Positions 7,026 to 15,703 of a stretch of DNA of 38,089 nucleotides are shown here, in pieces. Numbering within the stretch: position 1 is the first letter of the stretch; every line of letters begins with the position of its first letter. Made by a program: the position numbers and the translations under genes. The notes under the pieces are model-generated. The model saw nothing but the letters and a program-made list of their open reading frames with translations, made no database searches and had not been told where the DNA came from. The stretch lies in assembly GCA_003671055.1 (NCBI GenBank), contig QWPV01000023.1, positions 1 through 38,089 of the forward strand, written 5' to 3'. Source of the stretch: Planctomycetota bacterium. GTDB taxonomy: Bacteria > Planctomycetota > Phycisphaerae > Phycisphaerales > SM1A02.

Positions 7026-8372
7026 TTACTTCACGAGCAGCGCAGCATCGATTGCTTTGCGTAATCCATCCGCGCCAGCGAATCCGACTTCGACAAACCC
7101 GATGTTTCCCTTGCCATCGATCACGAGAAGCGTAGGAATTCCAGTCACGCCGTAGGCTGTTGCGAGTGCATCGCCCGCAAGTAGACATCCGTAGGTGAAC
7201 TTTTTCTTCGCCATGTACTTCACGCCCGCATCAGGCTTCTGCTCGCCCATGTTGACACCAAAGATGACGACATTCTTGTCCTTGTACTCATCGCTCAGCT
7301 TCTGAAGCTCAGGCATCGCTGCCTTACATGGACCACACCACGTCGCCCAGAAATCAAGCACCACAACTTTTCCGAGAAGCGATGCTTGCGTCACTTCGAT
7401 GCCTGCAGCATCCTTGAGTGTGAATGCGAGGGCAGCATCGCCGACTTTTGCGTTGAGCTCAGGCGCAGACATTCCTGCTCCCTCTTCAATCACCGTTTCC
7501 TTCCACGCTTCTGGCGTCGCAATCACGAAGATCGAATCCTCGAAAGTTGGATCCACAGCGATTGCACTCATCAGACTTGGGGGAAAAAGTTGCTGCTCCC
7601 CTTCGCCGTTGTTCATCGCGACGCCAACTCTTCGCGGAAGCCCATCCACTCGAGCAATCGCGAGTGTCTCCATGACAAGGATCTGAGGTTCATCGTCCGC
7701 TGCTTCAGCATTTGCTGCATCCGCATCCGCTGCTTCAGCATCTTCTTCTTCGTCTTCGCCACCTGCGGCGAATGCCTTCGTGATTTCGATGAGATCGCAT
7801 GGAGTTCCATCCACGATCTCTTCGCCAACCCAACGAGACGCAACTACTTCCGCGCCGCCCCCGAATCGGATTTCGAGAAGCCACTGCGGAAGCGCCATCA
7901 TGCATGGTCCAATTGCCGCGAATGGATTCTCCTTCGACGCCTTCGTAAACGTGGAAGTTGCGTAATCGAGATACAGCGCGCCGTCAGCGTTCAGTACCGC
8001 TGCGGCGCTTGGCTTCGCGAAATCCCCGCTCTCACTGGCAATATCCACGCGCAATTTCGAAATCGGAAATCCGCCGCTCGCATTGAACTCGGCGCGCACG
8101 CGTGCTGGAAGCAACGCCGAAGGCGGAAGCCCTGGCGGCAGTTCCTTCGCTTCTATCTTCGTCACGAGATCCATGGTGCGCATTGCCTTCGCCACCGCGA
8201 TGGCGCGGTCGTAGATTGCCTTCGACTTCGCGTCGACTGCAGTCGCTGGCGCGGCTTGCGTTGAGAGAGCAACTCCAACTGGCGCCTTCTCTTCTTGAGC
8301 GCTCAGCGGCGACGCGAATGAGGCGAATGAGGAGATGAGTACGGCCGAACAAAGTATGTGTGTGTGTTTCAT
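7026..8372 (-). CDS. Redoxin (TlpA-like) fused to an N-terminal DUF2092/LolA-like domain
   Basis: A 448-residue exported protein. Signal peptide 1-25 (LSAQ-EE). Residues about 45-285 look like a DUF2092/LolA-type beta sheet domain (for example AEFNASGGFPISKLRVDI), interrupted by an acidic Ala/Asp/Glu segment. Residues about 310-448 form a thioredoxin fold with active site WCGPC (C346/C349) and GVTGIPTLLVID for the cis-Pro loop. This combination is recurrent in planctomycetes; the N-domain may bind a lipidic or hydrophobic ligand, but its role is not established. ATG 8372 removes five residues that precede the signal peptide. It starts 11 bases after the SerB-SerA stop, so the two genes may share a transcript. 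Confidence 0.8.
   Translation of the reverse strand: MKHTHILCSAVLISSFASFASPLSAQEEKAPVGVALSTQAAPATAVDAKSKAIYDRAIAVAKAMRTMDLVTKIEAKELPPGLPPSALLPARVRAEFNASGGFPISKLRVDIASESGDFAKPSAAAVLNADGALYLDYATSTFTKASKENPFAAIGPCMMALPQWLLEIRFGGGAEVVASRWVGEEIVDGTPCDLIEITKAFAAGGEDEEEDAEAADADAANAEAADDEPQILVMETLAIARVDGLPRRVGVAMNNGEGEQQLFPPSLMSAIAVDPTFEDSIFVIATPEAWKETVIEEGAGMSAPELNAKVGDAALAFTLKDAAGIEVTQASLLGKVVVLDFWATWCGPCKAAMPELQKLSDEYKDKNVVIFGVNMGEQKPDAGVKYMAKKKFTYGCLLAGDALATAYGVTGIPTLLVIDGKGNIGFVEVGFAGADGLRKAIDAALLVK
7696..7741 (-). repeat. Two-copy 30-bp repeat encoding an acidic Ala-rich linker
   Basis: A 16-base sequence (TCCGCTGCTTCAGCAT on the + strand) occurs at 7696-7711 and again at 7726-7741, 30 bases apart. 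It encodes a ten-residue repeat within the acidic insert of the redoxin protein (DAEAADADAA then NAEAADDEPQ). The unit is a multiple of three, so loss or gain by slippage would keep the frame. Confidence 0.7.
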
Positions 8373-8383
8373 AGGACGTGGAC

Positions 8384-10273
8384 TCAATACAGCACGCGAA
8401 ATCGAATGGTTGCAACGACTGCTTTTAATTCATCGATGACGGCTTCATCGTAACTCCGATTCACATCGGTGATCACATACCCGCTCGTCTCATCTGTGCG
8501 GAGGGACTGCCCGAGGATATTGATCTTGTGCCGCGCGAGAATGCCGTTCACCTGTGCGAGCACCCCTGGCTGGTTGCGATGCAGGTGAAGGAATCGATGC
8601 GCTCTCGGGGTCGCAGCAAGGGCGATCTCGGGAAGATTCACAGCCCCCGCGGTGGTGCCCGCATTCACGTACTCGACCAACCTTGAGGCAACGAACATGC
8701 CAATGCCCTGCTGCGCTTCAGCCGTTGATCCACCGATATGCGGCGTGAGAATCGTGTTAGGAATCCCGCGCAACGGAGTGTCGAACGGTTCCTTGTTCGA
8801 ATTCGGCTCGTGCGGAAACACATCCACCGCCGCGCCTCCGAGGTGCCCGCTTCGAAGGCTGCGCGCGAGTGCGTCAAGATCAATGATGTGACCGCGCGAA
8901 AGATTCAGCAGCACCGCGCCGTGCTTCATGCGACGCAACTCTCGCTCGCCGATGAGATGCGTGTTGTCGCGGCGACCATCGACATGCACGCTCACGATGT
9001 CGCTGCGCGAAAGCAGATCCGCCATCGACTTCGCCTTGCGTGCGTTGCCGAGTGGCATGACCTCCGCAAGGTCGTGATAGAGCACTTGCATGCCCATTGC
9101 TTCTGCGAGCACGCTCAACTGCGAACCGATGTGACCATAGCCAAGGATGCCAAGCGTCTTGCCGCGCACTTCGGTGCAACCCTGCGCACTCTTGCGCCAA
9201 CCACCCGCGTGCAATACCCGATCACTTTCGATCGCGCGGCGAAGCAGCATGACGATCTCACCAATCGCGAGTTCCACGACGCTGCGCGTATTCGAATACG
9301 GCGCGTTGAACACACCCACGCCGCGTTCTTGCGCTGCAGCGAGATCAACTTGCTCGGTGCCGATGCAGAAGCAACCCACGGCAAGCAAGCGATCCGCATG
9401 CGCGAGTGCTGTGCGAGTCAATCGAGTCTTCGAACGAATGCCGAGAATCGAAACACCCTTCAATGCGCGACAGAGTTCCTCTTCCGGAAGCGCGTCGGAA
9501 ATCGCCTCCACGCGATAGCCTTCTTCTTCGAGTCGCTGCGCTGCATCAGGATGAATGTTCTCGAGCAGTAACGCGACCATCCGCGACTTCGGGTAACTCG
9601 GTGCGCCAGGAAGACTGTAAATCCAGAGCAATTCGTCGACGCCGCGCACCACGCGATCCGCGCGCGCGACCACGCCTTCGCGTTCGATGTTCTCGCAATA
9701 GGCGACGAATTCCGCTGCAGCACCCGCGTCGCGAATCTCGCAATCGGTTGCGCCATCGCCCACCGCAACGACGCGACCCTTGAGTTTCAAACTTCGGACT
9801 GCTTCCGACTTTCCATTGACGCGCGCAAGCGGCGACTTGCGGTCGAAGCCGCTGACCACGCCATCCTTCGTCCAGGTGAACGCATTCGCGAGCACATGGT
9901 CTTCAGGAATGCCGAGCTCCGCGCACACAGGCACGACATACTCACGGAACCCCGAGCTCACCACATAGATGCGTGATGCGTTGCGCTTCACAAGCGCCTT
10001 GTGCCGACGGAAACTCGGCGCGATGCGACGCTTGAGTTCCTTCACACACGCAGCGACATGCGCTTTCGTGATCGTGAGCATTGCAAGTCGTCGCTCGAGC
10101 GAGACATCGATGCCGATGCGCCCCTCCATGCCATCACGCGTAATACCTTCAATCGCGAGCACCTTCGCTTGTGCCTCTGGATCTTTCGCAAGCGCGAGTT
10201 TGGCGATTTCATCGAGGCCTTCGGCGGCGACGATGGTGGAGTCGAAATCAAGAATGAGAGTGACGGCGTCCAT
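8384..10273 (-). CDS. serA: Fused phosphoserine phosphatase / D-3-phosphoglycerate dehydrogenase
   Basis: A 629-residue two-enzyme protein. Residues 1-215 are a HAD-IB phosphoserine phosphatase: DFDST (9-13), VVSSG (104-108), GKSEAV with Lys155, and GDGATD (172-177). Residues about 230-629 are E. coli-type SerA: NAD motif GYGHIG (378-383), catalytic Arg460 (LSRG), Glu489 (HEP) and His512 (TPHIGGST), then an ACT domain with His565, Asn567 and Asn585 matching the serine-inhibition site of E. coli SerA. It would catalyse the first and last steps of serine synthesis; the middle step needs a separate SerC aminotransferase, not seen here. I chose ATG 10273 because GGA lies eight bases upstream; ATG 10279 is too close to it. 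The upstream gene is FkbM and the downstream is the redoxin. Cytoplasmic. Confidence 0.93.
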   Translation of the reverse strand: MDAVTLILDFDSTIVAAEGLDEIAKLALAKDPEAQAKVLAIEGITRDGMEGRIGIDVSLERRLAMLTITKAHVAACVKELKRRIAPSFRRHKALVKRNASRIYVVSSGFREYVVPVCAELGIPEDHVLANAFTWTKDGVVSGFDRKSPLARVNGKSEAVRSLKLKGRVVAVGDGATDCEIRDAGAAAEFVAYCENIEREGVVARADRVVRGVDELLWIYSLPGAPSYPKSRMVALLLENIHPDAAQRLEEEGYRVEAISDALPEEELCRALKGVSILGIRSKTRLTRTALAHADRLLAVGCFCIGTEQVDLAAAQERGVGVFNAPYSNTRSVVELAIGEIVMLLRRAIESDRVLHAGGWRKSAQGCTEVRGKTLGILGYGHIGSQLSVLAEAMGMQVLYHDLAEVMPLGNARKAKSMADLLSRSDIVSVHVDGRRDNTHLIGERELRRMKHGAVLLNLSRGHIIDLDALARSLRSGHLGGAAVDVFPHEPNSNKEPFDTPLRGIPNTILTPHIGGSTAEAQQGIGMFVASRLVEYVNAGTTAGAVNLPEIALAATPRAHRFLHLHRNQPGVLAQVNGILARHKINILGQSLRTDETSGYVITDVNRSYDEAVIDELKAVVATIRFRVLY

Positions 10274-10284
10274 GCACATGTTCC

Positions 10285-10321
10285 AATCTGCGTAATGCTC
10301 CCCTTGAAGATACCGCAGATT
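10285..10321 (-). terminator. Dyad between the FkbM stop codon and serA
   Basis: AATCTGCG at 10285-10292 and CGCAGATT at 10314-10321 are perfect reverse complements (8 bp), with a 21-base loop. One arm ends in the FkbM stop codon. There is no T-run. It may be a weak terminator, an mRNA end stabiliser or an operator for serA. Confidence 0.35.
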
Positions 10322-11124
10322 TATACCGGCAAACAGAGGAGATCGAAGCGGCGGGCGTGCGCCATATCGGAAGCGGCAAGTTGCCGCCCAAGCATCGATT
10401 CGTCGCCGCCGTAAAGATGCACGCGATAGCCGAGGTCAGAAAAGTATGCATAGAGCGCGCGCCGTCCCTCGTCAGACAGATGCGTGAAGACTTCGCTCTT
10501 CACAACGGGTCGATGAAGTTCAATCAACGGCTGCAGCGTCTTGAGCACCGCGAGGTCATGCCCTTCGACGTCGGTCTTGATGAACGTGAGTTTCGAGAGC
10601 CGATCGCCGTGGAGTTGCGTCAGTAGCTCGCCGATGTTCTCACCTTGCACGCGCTGCTTGAACTTCGGTCGGAAGCGCGATGCGGCGACAGACTCGCCGC
10701 CGTTCATGAAGTCCGGATCGCCATATTCAAACTCGACTTCGCGCCGCTTGTCGAGCGCAGCCAATGCGTAAGGCGTGATGTTCGTGTGCGTTCGATTGAG
10801 TGATGCGTTCTGCGCGAGCACTGGAAAGATGAAGCGATTGGGCTCCAACGCAATGACCTCACCGCTTGAGCTCGCAGCGAATGCAATGGGCAGCGTGGAG
10901 TCGCCGCAGTGCGCGCCGATATCGATTGCGAAATCACCCGCACGAACGAACTGCTGCATCTCGGTGATCATGCGCTCAGTCAGTCGCAGTGATTCTGCGC
11001 GCGGATGCGTCCATTGCGCGACGGTCGCCACTCCAAATGCACCAACATCACGCGATTCCATGCGCCCTGCAAAAATACGCGGGGCTGGCTTACGAATGAA
11101 GTACCAGAGTTCTTTGAGCTTCAT
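10321..11124 (-). CDS. FkbM-family methyltransferase
   Basis: A 267-residue cytoplasmic SAM-dependent methyltransferase. Motif I is AIDIGAHCGD (66-75), the acidic residue of motif II is Glu94 (ALEPN), and the FkbM hallmark appears as KTDVEGHDLAVL. FkbM enzymes typically O-methylate sugars or polyketides. The start ATG overlaps the stop of the glycosyltransferase gene (ATGA) and has GGAG just upstream, so the pair is translationally coupled. Together they probably modify a surface glycan; the acceptor is unknown. The length is normal for the family. Confidence 0.85.
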   Translation of the reverse strand: MKLKELWYFIRKPAPRIFAGRMESRDVGAFGVATVAQWTHPRAESLRLTERMITEMQQFVRAGDFAIDIGAHCGDSTLPIAFAASSSGEVIALEPNRFIFPVLAQNASLNRTHTNITPYALAALDKRREVEFEYGDPDFMNGGESVAASRFRPKFKQRVQGENIGELLTQLHGDRLSKLTFIKTDVEGHDLAVLKTLQPLIELHRPVVKSEVFTHLSDEGRRALYAYFSDLGYRVHLYGGDESMLGRQLAASDMAHARRFDLLCLPV

Positions 11125-12002
11125 GCGCGCTCCGAAAGCATGTGGAAGTGTTTGATCGAAAAATCCATGTGAAGCGCGCGTTCGAACCAGTCCTTCACGC
11201 GCAAGCGACGATCGCGTGAAGTGAGTGTGTACTGGGGATCAGGCGCGAAATCTTGATTCGCCATCGTTTTCAGCCAATGCTGTGCGACCGCTGGGTGCGT
11301 GCCGGTGAACGTCGCGAGCGCGGTGCGATCCACTTGCGCGTAGGGCTTTGCTGGAACGACTTTGCCGCCCCACATCGGCGAAACATCAATCGCTTTCGCA
11401 AGGTGCGCTTCCGTCGGACGCAACCAACCATAGTGAAACATGCGCGCGCCAGAAGGTCGCGCGTTGGGATACCGCATGCGTCGATTGCGATCAATGATGG
11501 TGTAGCACTGCGCATCACTCGGCACCACAAAGCGCTTCGAGTTTCGCAGGAGGCGCACTTCGCGCCGATACCAGCGCGAGCCTGTGCCGAGGATGTCCGG
11601 TCGTCCGTAGAAATGGAGGTAATCAAATGTCAATGCTTCCACGCGATCATCGCGATCCGCGCGTTCAATCGACGCCTGCATGCTCGGGAGATCGTCTTCA
11701 TGCACGACCTCGTCCCCTTGAATCGAAAGCACCCAGCGCGCGCGTGTTTGAAATAGCGCAAGCATCGTCTGCTGCGCGTAGACGAAACCATTCGGCACCG
11801 ACGTATTCCATTCGGTTGGCACGACACGAATCTTCGGATCGTCTATCGCTCGGACTGCGTCGAGCGTCCCGTCATCACTCGTGCCTACCGCGACAACAAA
11901 CTCATCGACCACGGGAAGAATGGAGCGAATACTTTCAACGAACGGGTAGCCCAAGCGCACCGCGTTCCGCAAGAATGTGATTCCAGCCAACCGTGGCTCC
12001 AT
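11121..12002 (-). CDS. Glycosyltransferase family 2-like protein
   Basis: A 293-residue GT-A fold protein. It begins with MEPRLAGITFLRNA, has SDDGTLDAVRA (41-51) for the nucleotide-sugar site and SIQGDEVVHEDD near residue 95 in place of a DXD-type metal motif. The rest is rich in Trp, Tyr and Arg with no transmembrane segment. I chose ATG 12002; the longer frame to 12089 would run into the divergent metallo-beta-lactamase gene. Upstream sequence shows no strong Shine-Dalgarno. It is coupled to the FkbM gene and probably builds the glycan that FkbM methylates. Donor and acceptor are unknown. Confidence 0.8.
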   Translation of the reverse strand: MEPRLAGITFLRNAVRLGYPFVESIRSILPVVDEFVVAVGTSDDGTLDAVRAIDDPKIRVVPTEWNTSVPNGFVYAQQTMLALFQTRARWVLSIQGDEVVHEDDLPSMQASIERADRDDRVEALTFDYLHFYGRPDILGTGSRWYRREVRLLRNSKRFVVPSDAQCYTIIDRNRRMRYPNARPSGARMFHYGWLRPTEAHLAKAIDVSPMWGGKVVPAKPYAQVDRTALATFTGTHPAVAQHWLKTMANQDFAPDPQYTLTSRDRRLRVKDWFERALHMDFSIKHFHMLSERA

Positions 12003-12072
12003 CCGCGCATCGTATCGCCACGGAAGACGCTGAAGTTTCCCACTCAAGCGAGGTTCACGATAGAGTGACGAT

Positions 12073-13515
12073 GTGAAAATTGTGCGCATTCATGACGACT
12101 CTCTTGCGCAGGTGAGCTACCTCCTCGGTTGCCCGACCTGCAATGAGTGCGTCGTCCTCGATCCTCCTCGCGATATCGATCGCGTCTTTACTGCAGTGCA
12201 GGCAGCAGGATGGAAACTTGTGGGCGCTGTGGAAACTCATGTGCATGCAGACTTCATCAGCGGGTTGCGCTCGCTTGTAGAAGAGCACGGCATCCATGGC
12301 CATATCAGTGGCGAAAGTGGCGCGTTGCCAGCATGGACAAATGCGTGCACTGCACGAATCACCGCTATGCATGATGGGGACGAGTTAGCCGTTGGCGCGT
12401 CACCAAGCATTCGACTGCGCGCGATTCACACGCCTGGTCACACGCAAGAGTCAATGTCTTTCGCAGCAGTTGGTGAGGACGGCAAGGTTGTCGCACTCTT
12501 CACTGGTGATTTCATCTTCGCGGGCGAAGTAGGACGCCCCGACGTCGGCGCACGATTGATGGGCGGAACCGATATGCGTGTTGCGGCGCGTGCGTTGCGA
12601 GAGGCACTGCTCAAGCTCGATGGATTCGCAGGCGAAGTCGCGCTCTATCCCGGGCACACTGCGGGAAGTATGTGCGGGCGAAAAATCTGCAGGCTGCCGC
12701 TTTCGACGATGGCGATCGAGCGGCGCATCAACAAGTCGCTTCGCTGCGCGAATGATGAAGAAACGTTTATCGATCAAGTCACGCGTGGCTTCCCTGATCC
12801 TCCAAGCTATTTCTCGCGCGTGAAGCAAATGAATGCGATCGGCGCGGACGCGCACGCGATTCCAACGCCGGACCGATTGCATGCTGCGGACTTCCTCGCA
12901 CTCTCGCGCACACCAGGCTGCGTCGTGCTCGACACGCGCTGCTTCACTCGATTCAGCGAAGCAGCACTTCCCAACTCCATCTCCGTCTCCGTCGATGCAT
13001 GGTTTGCATCCGTTGCTGGCAGTTACCTCGAACGCGACGATCGGGTGCTTCTCGTCGTCGAACCTGCGATGATGGAGAAAGCCGTTCGCGTGCTCTTCCG
13101 CGTGGGCGTCGATCACCTGCTTGCGTGGACAACGCCTGATGAGCTTGAGACTCTTCCCGACGACGCGTTCCACGAAATCGATATTGCGGAAGTCTCTCCA
13201 CGCGAAGCGAAACAACGGCTCGAAGCCGGAACCGCAACATTTCTCGATGCACGCCTCTGCGCGGAGTACGAGATGGGACATCTCCCTGGCGCAGTGTTCG
13301 CGCCATTCACGCAGATGCCGCAACGCGTCGCTGGACTCCCGCGAGATCGCGAAATCATCTGCTATTGCCGCAGTGGAAAACGATCGTCGCTCGCGTGCGC
13401 CTACCTACGAAGCCAAGGATTCAAAGTCGCGAATCTTCGCGGTGGCTACTGGCCATGGGCAGGACGCGGCTTCCCAATCGAAGTCGGTGCGCCTGAAGGT
13501 CTCGTCTACTGCTGA
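12073..13515 (+). CDS. Metallo-beta-lactamase fold/rhodanese protein, persulfide dioxygenase-like
   Basis: A 480-residue cytoplasmic protein. Residues 1-245 are a metallo-hydrolase domain: THVHADF (55-61), His123 (TPGHTQES), Asp146 (FTGDFIF) and His195 (YPGHTAGS). Position 61 is Phe where binuclear enzymes have His, which fits the mononuclear iron site of ETHE1-type persulfide dioxygenases. Residues about 265-355 are a rhodanese domain without a catalytic Cys (VVEPAMMEK at the loop). Residues about 375-475 are an active-looking rhodanese with C432 in YCRSGKRSS. The order matches CstB/YrkH-type proteins that oxidise persulfides and move sulfane sulfur. The GTG at 12073 is the likely start. The protein probably detoxifies sulfide or persulfides; no sulfide:quinone oxidoreductase is nearby. 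Confidence 0.85.
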   Translation: MKIVRIHDDSLAQVSYLLGCPTCNECVVLDPPRDIDRVFTAVQAAGWKLVGAVETHVHADFISGLRSLVEEHGIHGHISGESGALPAWTNACTARITAMHDGDELAVGASPSIRLRAIHTPGHTQESMSFAAVGEDGKVVALFTGDFIFAGEVGRPDVGARLMGGTDMRVAARALREALLKLDGFAGEVALYPGHTAGSMCGRKICRLPLSTMAIERRINKSLRCANDEETFIDQVTRGFPDPPSYFSRVKQMNAIGADAHAIPTPDRLHAADFLALSRTPGCVVLDTRCFTRFSEAALPNSISVSVDAWFASVAGSYLERDDRVLLVVEPAMMEKAVRVLFRVGVDHLLAWTTPDELETLPDDAFHEIDIAEVSPREAKQRLEAGTATFLDARLCAEYEMGHLPGAVFAPFTQMPQRVAGLPRDREIICYCRSGKRSSLACAYLRSQGFKVANLRGGYWPWAGRGFPIEVGAPEGLVYC

Positions 13516-13521
13516 TGCGTT

Positions 13522-14271
13522 TTAAGGAAGTTTCGCGAGTTCTGCGCGAATGCCGTCAGCCCAGATTGCATAGCCCTTCGGCGTGAGATGCAGGGCGTCG
13601 GGCATGAGTTCATGTGGAATTGAACCATCGGGATTCAAAAACTTTGGACCGAGGTCGAGACACACAACTTTGCTGTCTCCCGCAAACGCGCGCACAACTG
13701 CTTGATTGACCTGCAAGGCTTCGCCGCGCATCACGTTCATCTGTTCGCCTCGCGGAAACACCGCGCACGCGATGATGGTCGCGTCTGGCGCTTGAGCACG
13801 AAGCAGTGCAATCACCTTCACTGTGCCGGCGAGGGTCTCGTACACCGTCGCGGTGCCGTGTCCGAAGTTGTTGGTGCCGATGAGCAGCACGACCGCTTTG
13901 GGCTTGATACGTGTGATCGGTGCTTCTTGTAATCGCCAGAGCACATGCTCAGTGCGATCGCCGGAAACACCGAGATTTACCGCACCGATCGGCGCGAAGT
14001 GTTTGTCCCACATCGCAACCCCACCATCGTTCCAGCCTTGCGTGATTGAATCGCCGACGAACACAAGCGACGCGGGCGCGCATTCCTTGGCCAACTGCAC
14101 GCAGTCCGACTGACGCGCGAGAATGCCTGCGTCGGTGCGAGGCGCGGCAACGGTTGAGGAACTCGTTCGTTCTTGTGGCGGCGGTGGTGGTGACTGTGCG
14201 AGGCTCATACGAAGGATTCCGGCGAAGACGACGAGGAACATTCCACAACACGCGATTCTCGAAGATCTCAT
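13522..14271 (-). CDS. Exported SGNH/GDSL hydrolase
   Basis: A 249-residue exported protein. A hydrophobic N-terminus (GMFLVVFAGIL) is followed by a Pro-rich linker (SPPPPPQERTSS). The catalytic domain shows block I GDSITQG (Ser75), block II GVSGDRTEH (Gly104 as oxyanion residue), block III GTNNFG (Asn134) and block V DALH (Asp225/His228). The sequence resembles PAF-acetylhydrolase-type SGNH esterases common in planctomycetes and may deacylate carbohydrates. Start choice is uncertain between ATG 14271 and ATG 14283; both give a signal peptide. It converges on the metallo-beta-lactamase/rhodanese gene with 6 bases between stops and is divergent from the Gfo/Idh gene. Confidence 0.85.
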   Translation of the reverse strand: MRSSRIACCGMFLVVFAGILRMSLAQSPPPPPQERTSSSTVAAPRTDAGILARQSDCVQLAKECAPASLVFVGDSITQGWNDGGVAMWDKHFAPIGAVNLGVSGDRTEHVLWRLQEAPITRIKPKAVVLLIGTNNFGHGTATVYETLAGTVKVIALLRAQAPDATIIACAVFPRGEQMNVMRGEALQVNQAVVRAFAGDSKVVCLDLGPKFLNPDGSIPHELMPDALHLTPKGYAIWADGIRAELAKLP

Positions 14272-14377
14272 GGAAACGAGCATACCGCCCCGACAGACAG
14301 CACGATCGTGCGGTATTGTCGAGTCACCAATCTCTTCAGGCTTCAAGGCAGAAACCATCTTTCGACAAGGAACGCAG

Positions 14378-15697
14378 ATGCTCGAGCACAACGACGCAAC
14401 TACCGGAAACTCTCGCCGCAACTTCCTCGCAAGTAGTGTCGCTCTCGGCGCTGCAGGCATTGTGGCGCCCTACGCGTTCGGTGCACTCGGACGCGCCGCT
14501 ATCCAATCGAAGAATGGATTCATCAACATCGCCCTCATCGGATGCGGTGGACGCGGCAGCGGCGCAGCGAATGACACGCTCACCGGAAACCCTGGCGTGC
14601 GACTGGTCGCGATGGCTGACATCAACACCGAAGCTGCGAAAAGCGCGCGCGATGAGCTCAAGAAGAAGTTCGAGGATCGTGTCAGCATCGCAGACACAGA
14701 TATCTACGGCGGACTCGATGGCTATCTGAAGGTGCTCGCGCGCGCCGACGTTGATCTCGTCATCCTCGCGACTTCACCAGGCTTCCGACCGCATCACATC
14801 GCTGCAGCAGTCGCTGCGAAGAAGCATGTGTTTGCAGAGAAGCCAGTGTGCGTCGACACGGCTGGCTACCACATGTGCTGCGCGGCGCACGATGCAGCGC
14901 TCGCGCAAGGCACTGCGATCGCGACAGGCACGCAGTACCGACGACAAGAGAGTTTCGTCGATGCGATTGCGAAGATTCGCGAAGGGATGATTGGCGACGT
15001 TGTTGGCATGACGGCGCGCTACTGCTCGAACGGCATTTGGTACCGCGATCGCAAGCCAGGCATGAGCGATCTCGAATATCAAATCTACAACTGGATGCAT
15101 TTCATCTGGCTCTCGGGCGATCAAATCAGCGAGCAAGCCGTGCACAATGTCGACTGCATTCACTGGGTCATGGGCGGACCACCGATTCGCGCGTTTGCCT
15201 CGGGCAGTCGTTGGAAGCGACCTGCAGATAGTGAAATGTGGGACAGCTTCTCGGTGGATTACGAATGGGCGGATGGTCGCATCTGCTCACTGCAATGTCG
15301 TCACTGGGAAGGCGCATCGACTGACTTCGCAAACGTGGTGTATGGATCCAAAGGCACGGCGACAATTCGCGCGTTCTCCGAAGGCTCCGTCATCCGCGAT
15401 CGTGCGGGCAAAGAACTTTGGCGTACGAAGGGCGACATCGGTGCTGCGTATGTTGCCGAGCACAAGGCGCTCGTTGCATCCATCGCAGAAAACAAGCCCG
15501 TTGTTGAACTTCGACAAACTGCCGAAGCATCACTCATGGCAGTGATGGGGCGTGAAGCTGCGTACTCAGGCACAGTTGCAACTTGGGAGTTCATGACGAC
15601 GGAATCGAAACTCGATCTCTTCCCCAAGAACATGGATCTCCAAGGCAGCGCGCCGACACCATTCATCCGTCGACCTGGCGAGTATCAACTCTCCTAA
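14378..15697 (+). CDS. Tat-exported Gfo/Idh/MocA family oxidoreductase
   Basis: A 439-residue protein. Twin arginine signal NSRRNFLASS (11-20) with a following hydrophobic stretch points to Tat export, so the protein would fold with its cofactor before export. The NAD(P) site is ALIGCGGRGSG (52-62) and the family Lys lies in AEKPV (153-157). Long loops with Trp and Tyr follow. Many planctomycetes encode large paralogous sets of such Tat-exported enzymes; a few Gfo/Idh/MocA relatives act on glycosidic sugars (GH109) but the substrate here is unknown. ATG 14378 has AAGGA six bases upstream, ahead of a poor 85-residue extension that overlaps the SGNH gene antisense. Confidence 0.88.
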   Translation: MLEHNDATTGNSRRNFLASSVALGAAGIVAPYAFGALGRAAIQSKNGFINIALIGCGGRGSGAANDTLTGNPGVRLVAMADINTEAAKSARDELKKKFEDRVSIADTDIYGGLDGYLKVLARADVDLVILATSPGFRPHHIAAAVAAKKHVFAEKPVCVDTAGYHMCCAAHDAALAQGTAIATGTQYRRQESFVDAIAKIREGMIGDVVGMTARYCSNGIWYRDRKPGMSDLEYQIYNWMHFIWLSGDQISEQAVHNVDCIHWVMGGPPIRAFASGSRWKRPADSEMWDSFSVDYEWADGRICSLQCRHWEGASTDFANVVYGSKGTATIRAFSEGSVIRDRAGKELWRTKGDIGAAYVAEHKALVASIAENKPVVELRQTAEASLMAVMGREAAYSGTVATWEFMTTESKLDLFPKNMDLQGSAPTPFIRRPGEYQLS

Positions 15698-15703
15698 GCA
15701 GAC

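Noticed and set aside
7386-8264. Long + strand frame opposite the redoxin gene
   Set aside because: Its translation is rich in Cys, His and Arg without domain motifs, and the opposite strand has a clear signal peptide and WCGPC active site.
12073-12300. HxHxDF in the metallo-beta-lactamase protein as an inactivating mutation
   Set aside because: A missing final His is compatible with the single-iron site of persulfide dioxygenases, and His123, Asp146 and His195 remain.
12451-13323. Long minus-strand frame opposite the metallo-beta-lactamase/rhodanese gene
   Set aside because: It is an antisense shadow of a gene with full catalytic motifs.
14123-14377. 85-residue N-terminal extension of the Tat-exported Gfo/Idh protein
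   Set aside because: It overlaps the SGNH gene antisense, has no coding character and would bury the Tat signal; ATG 14378 has a good Shine-Dalgarno.
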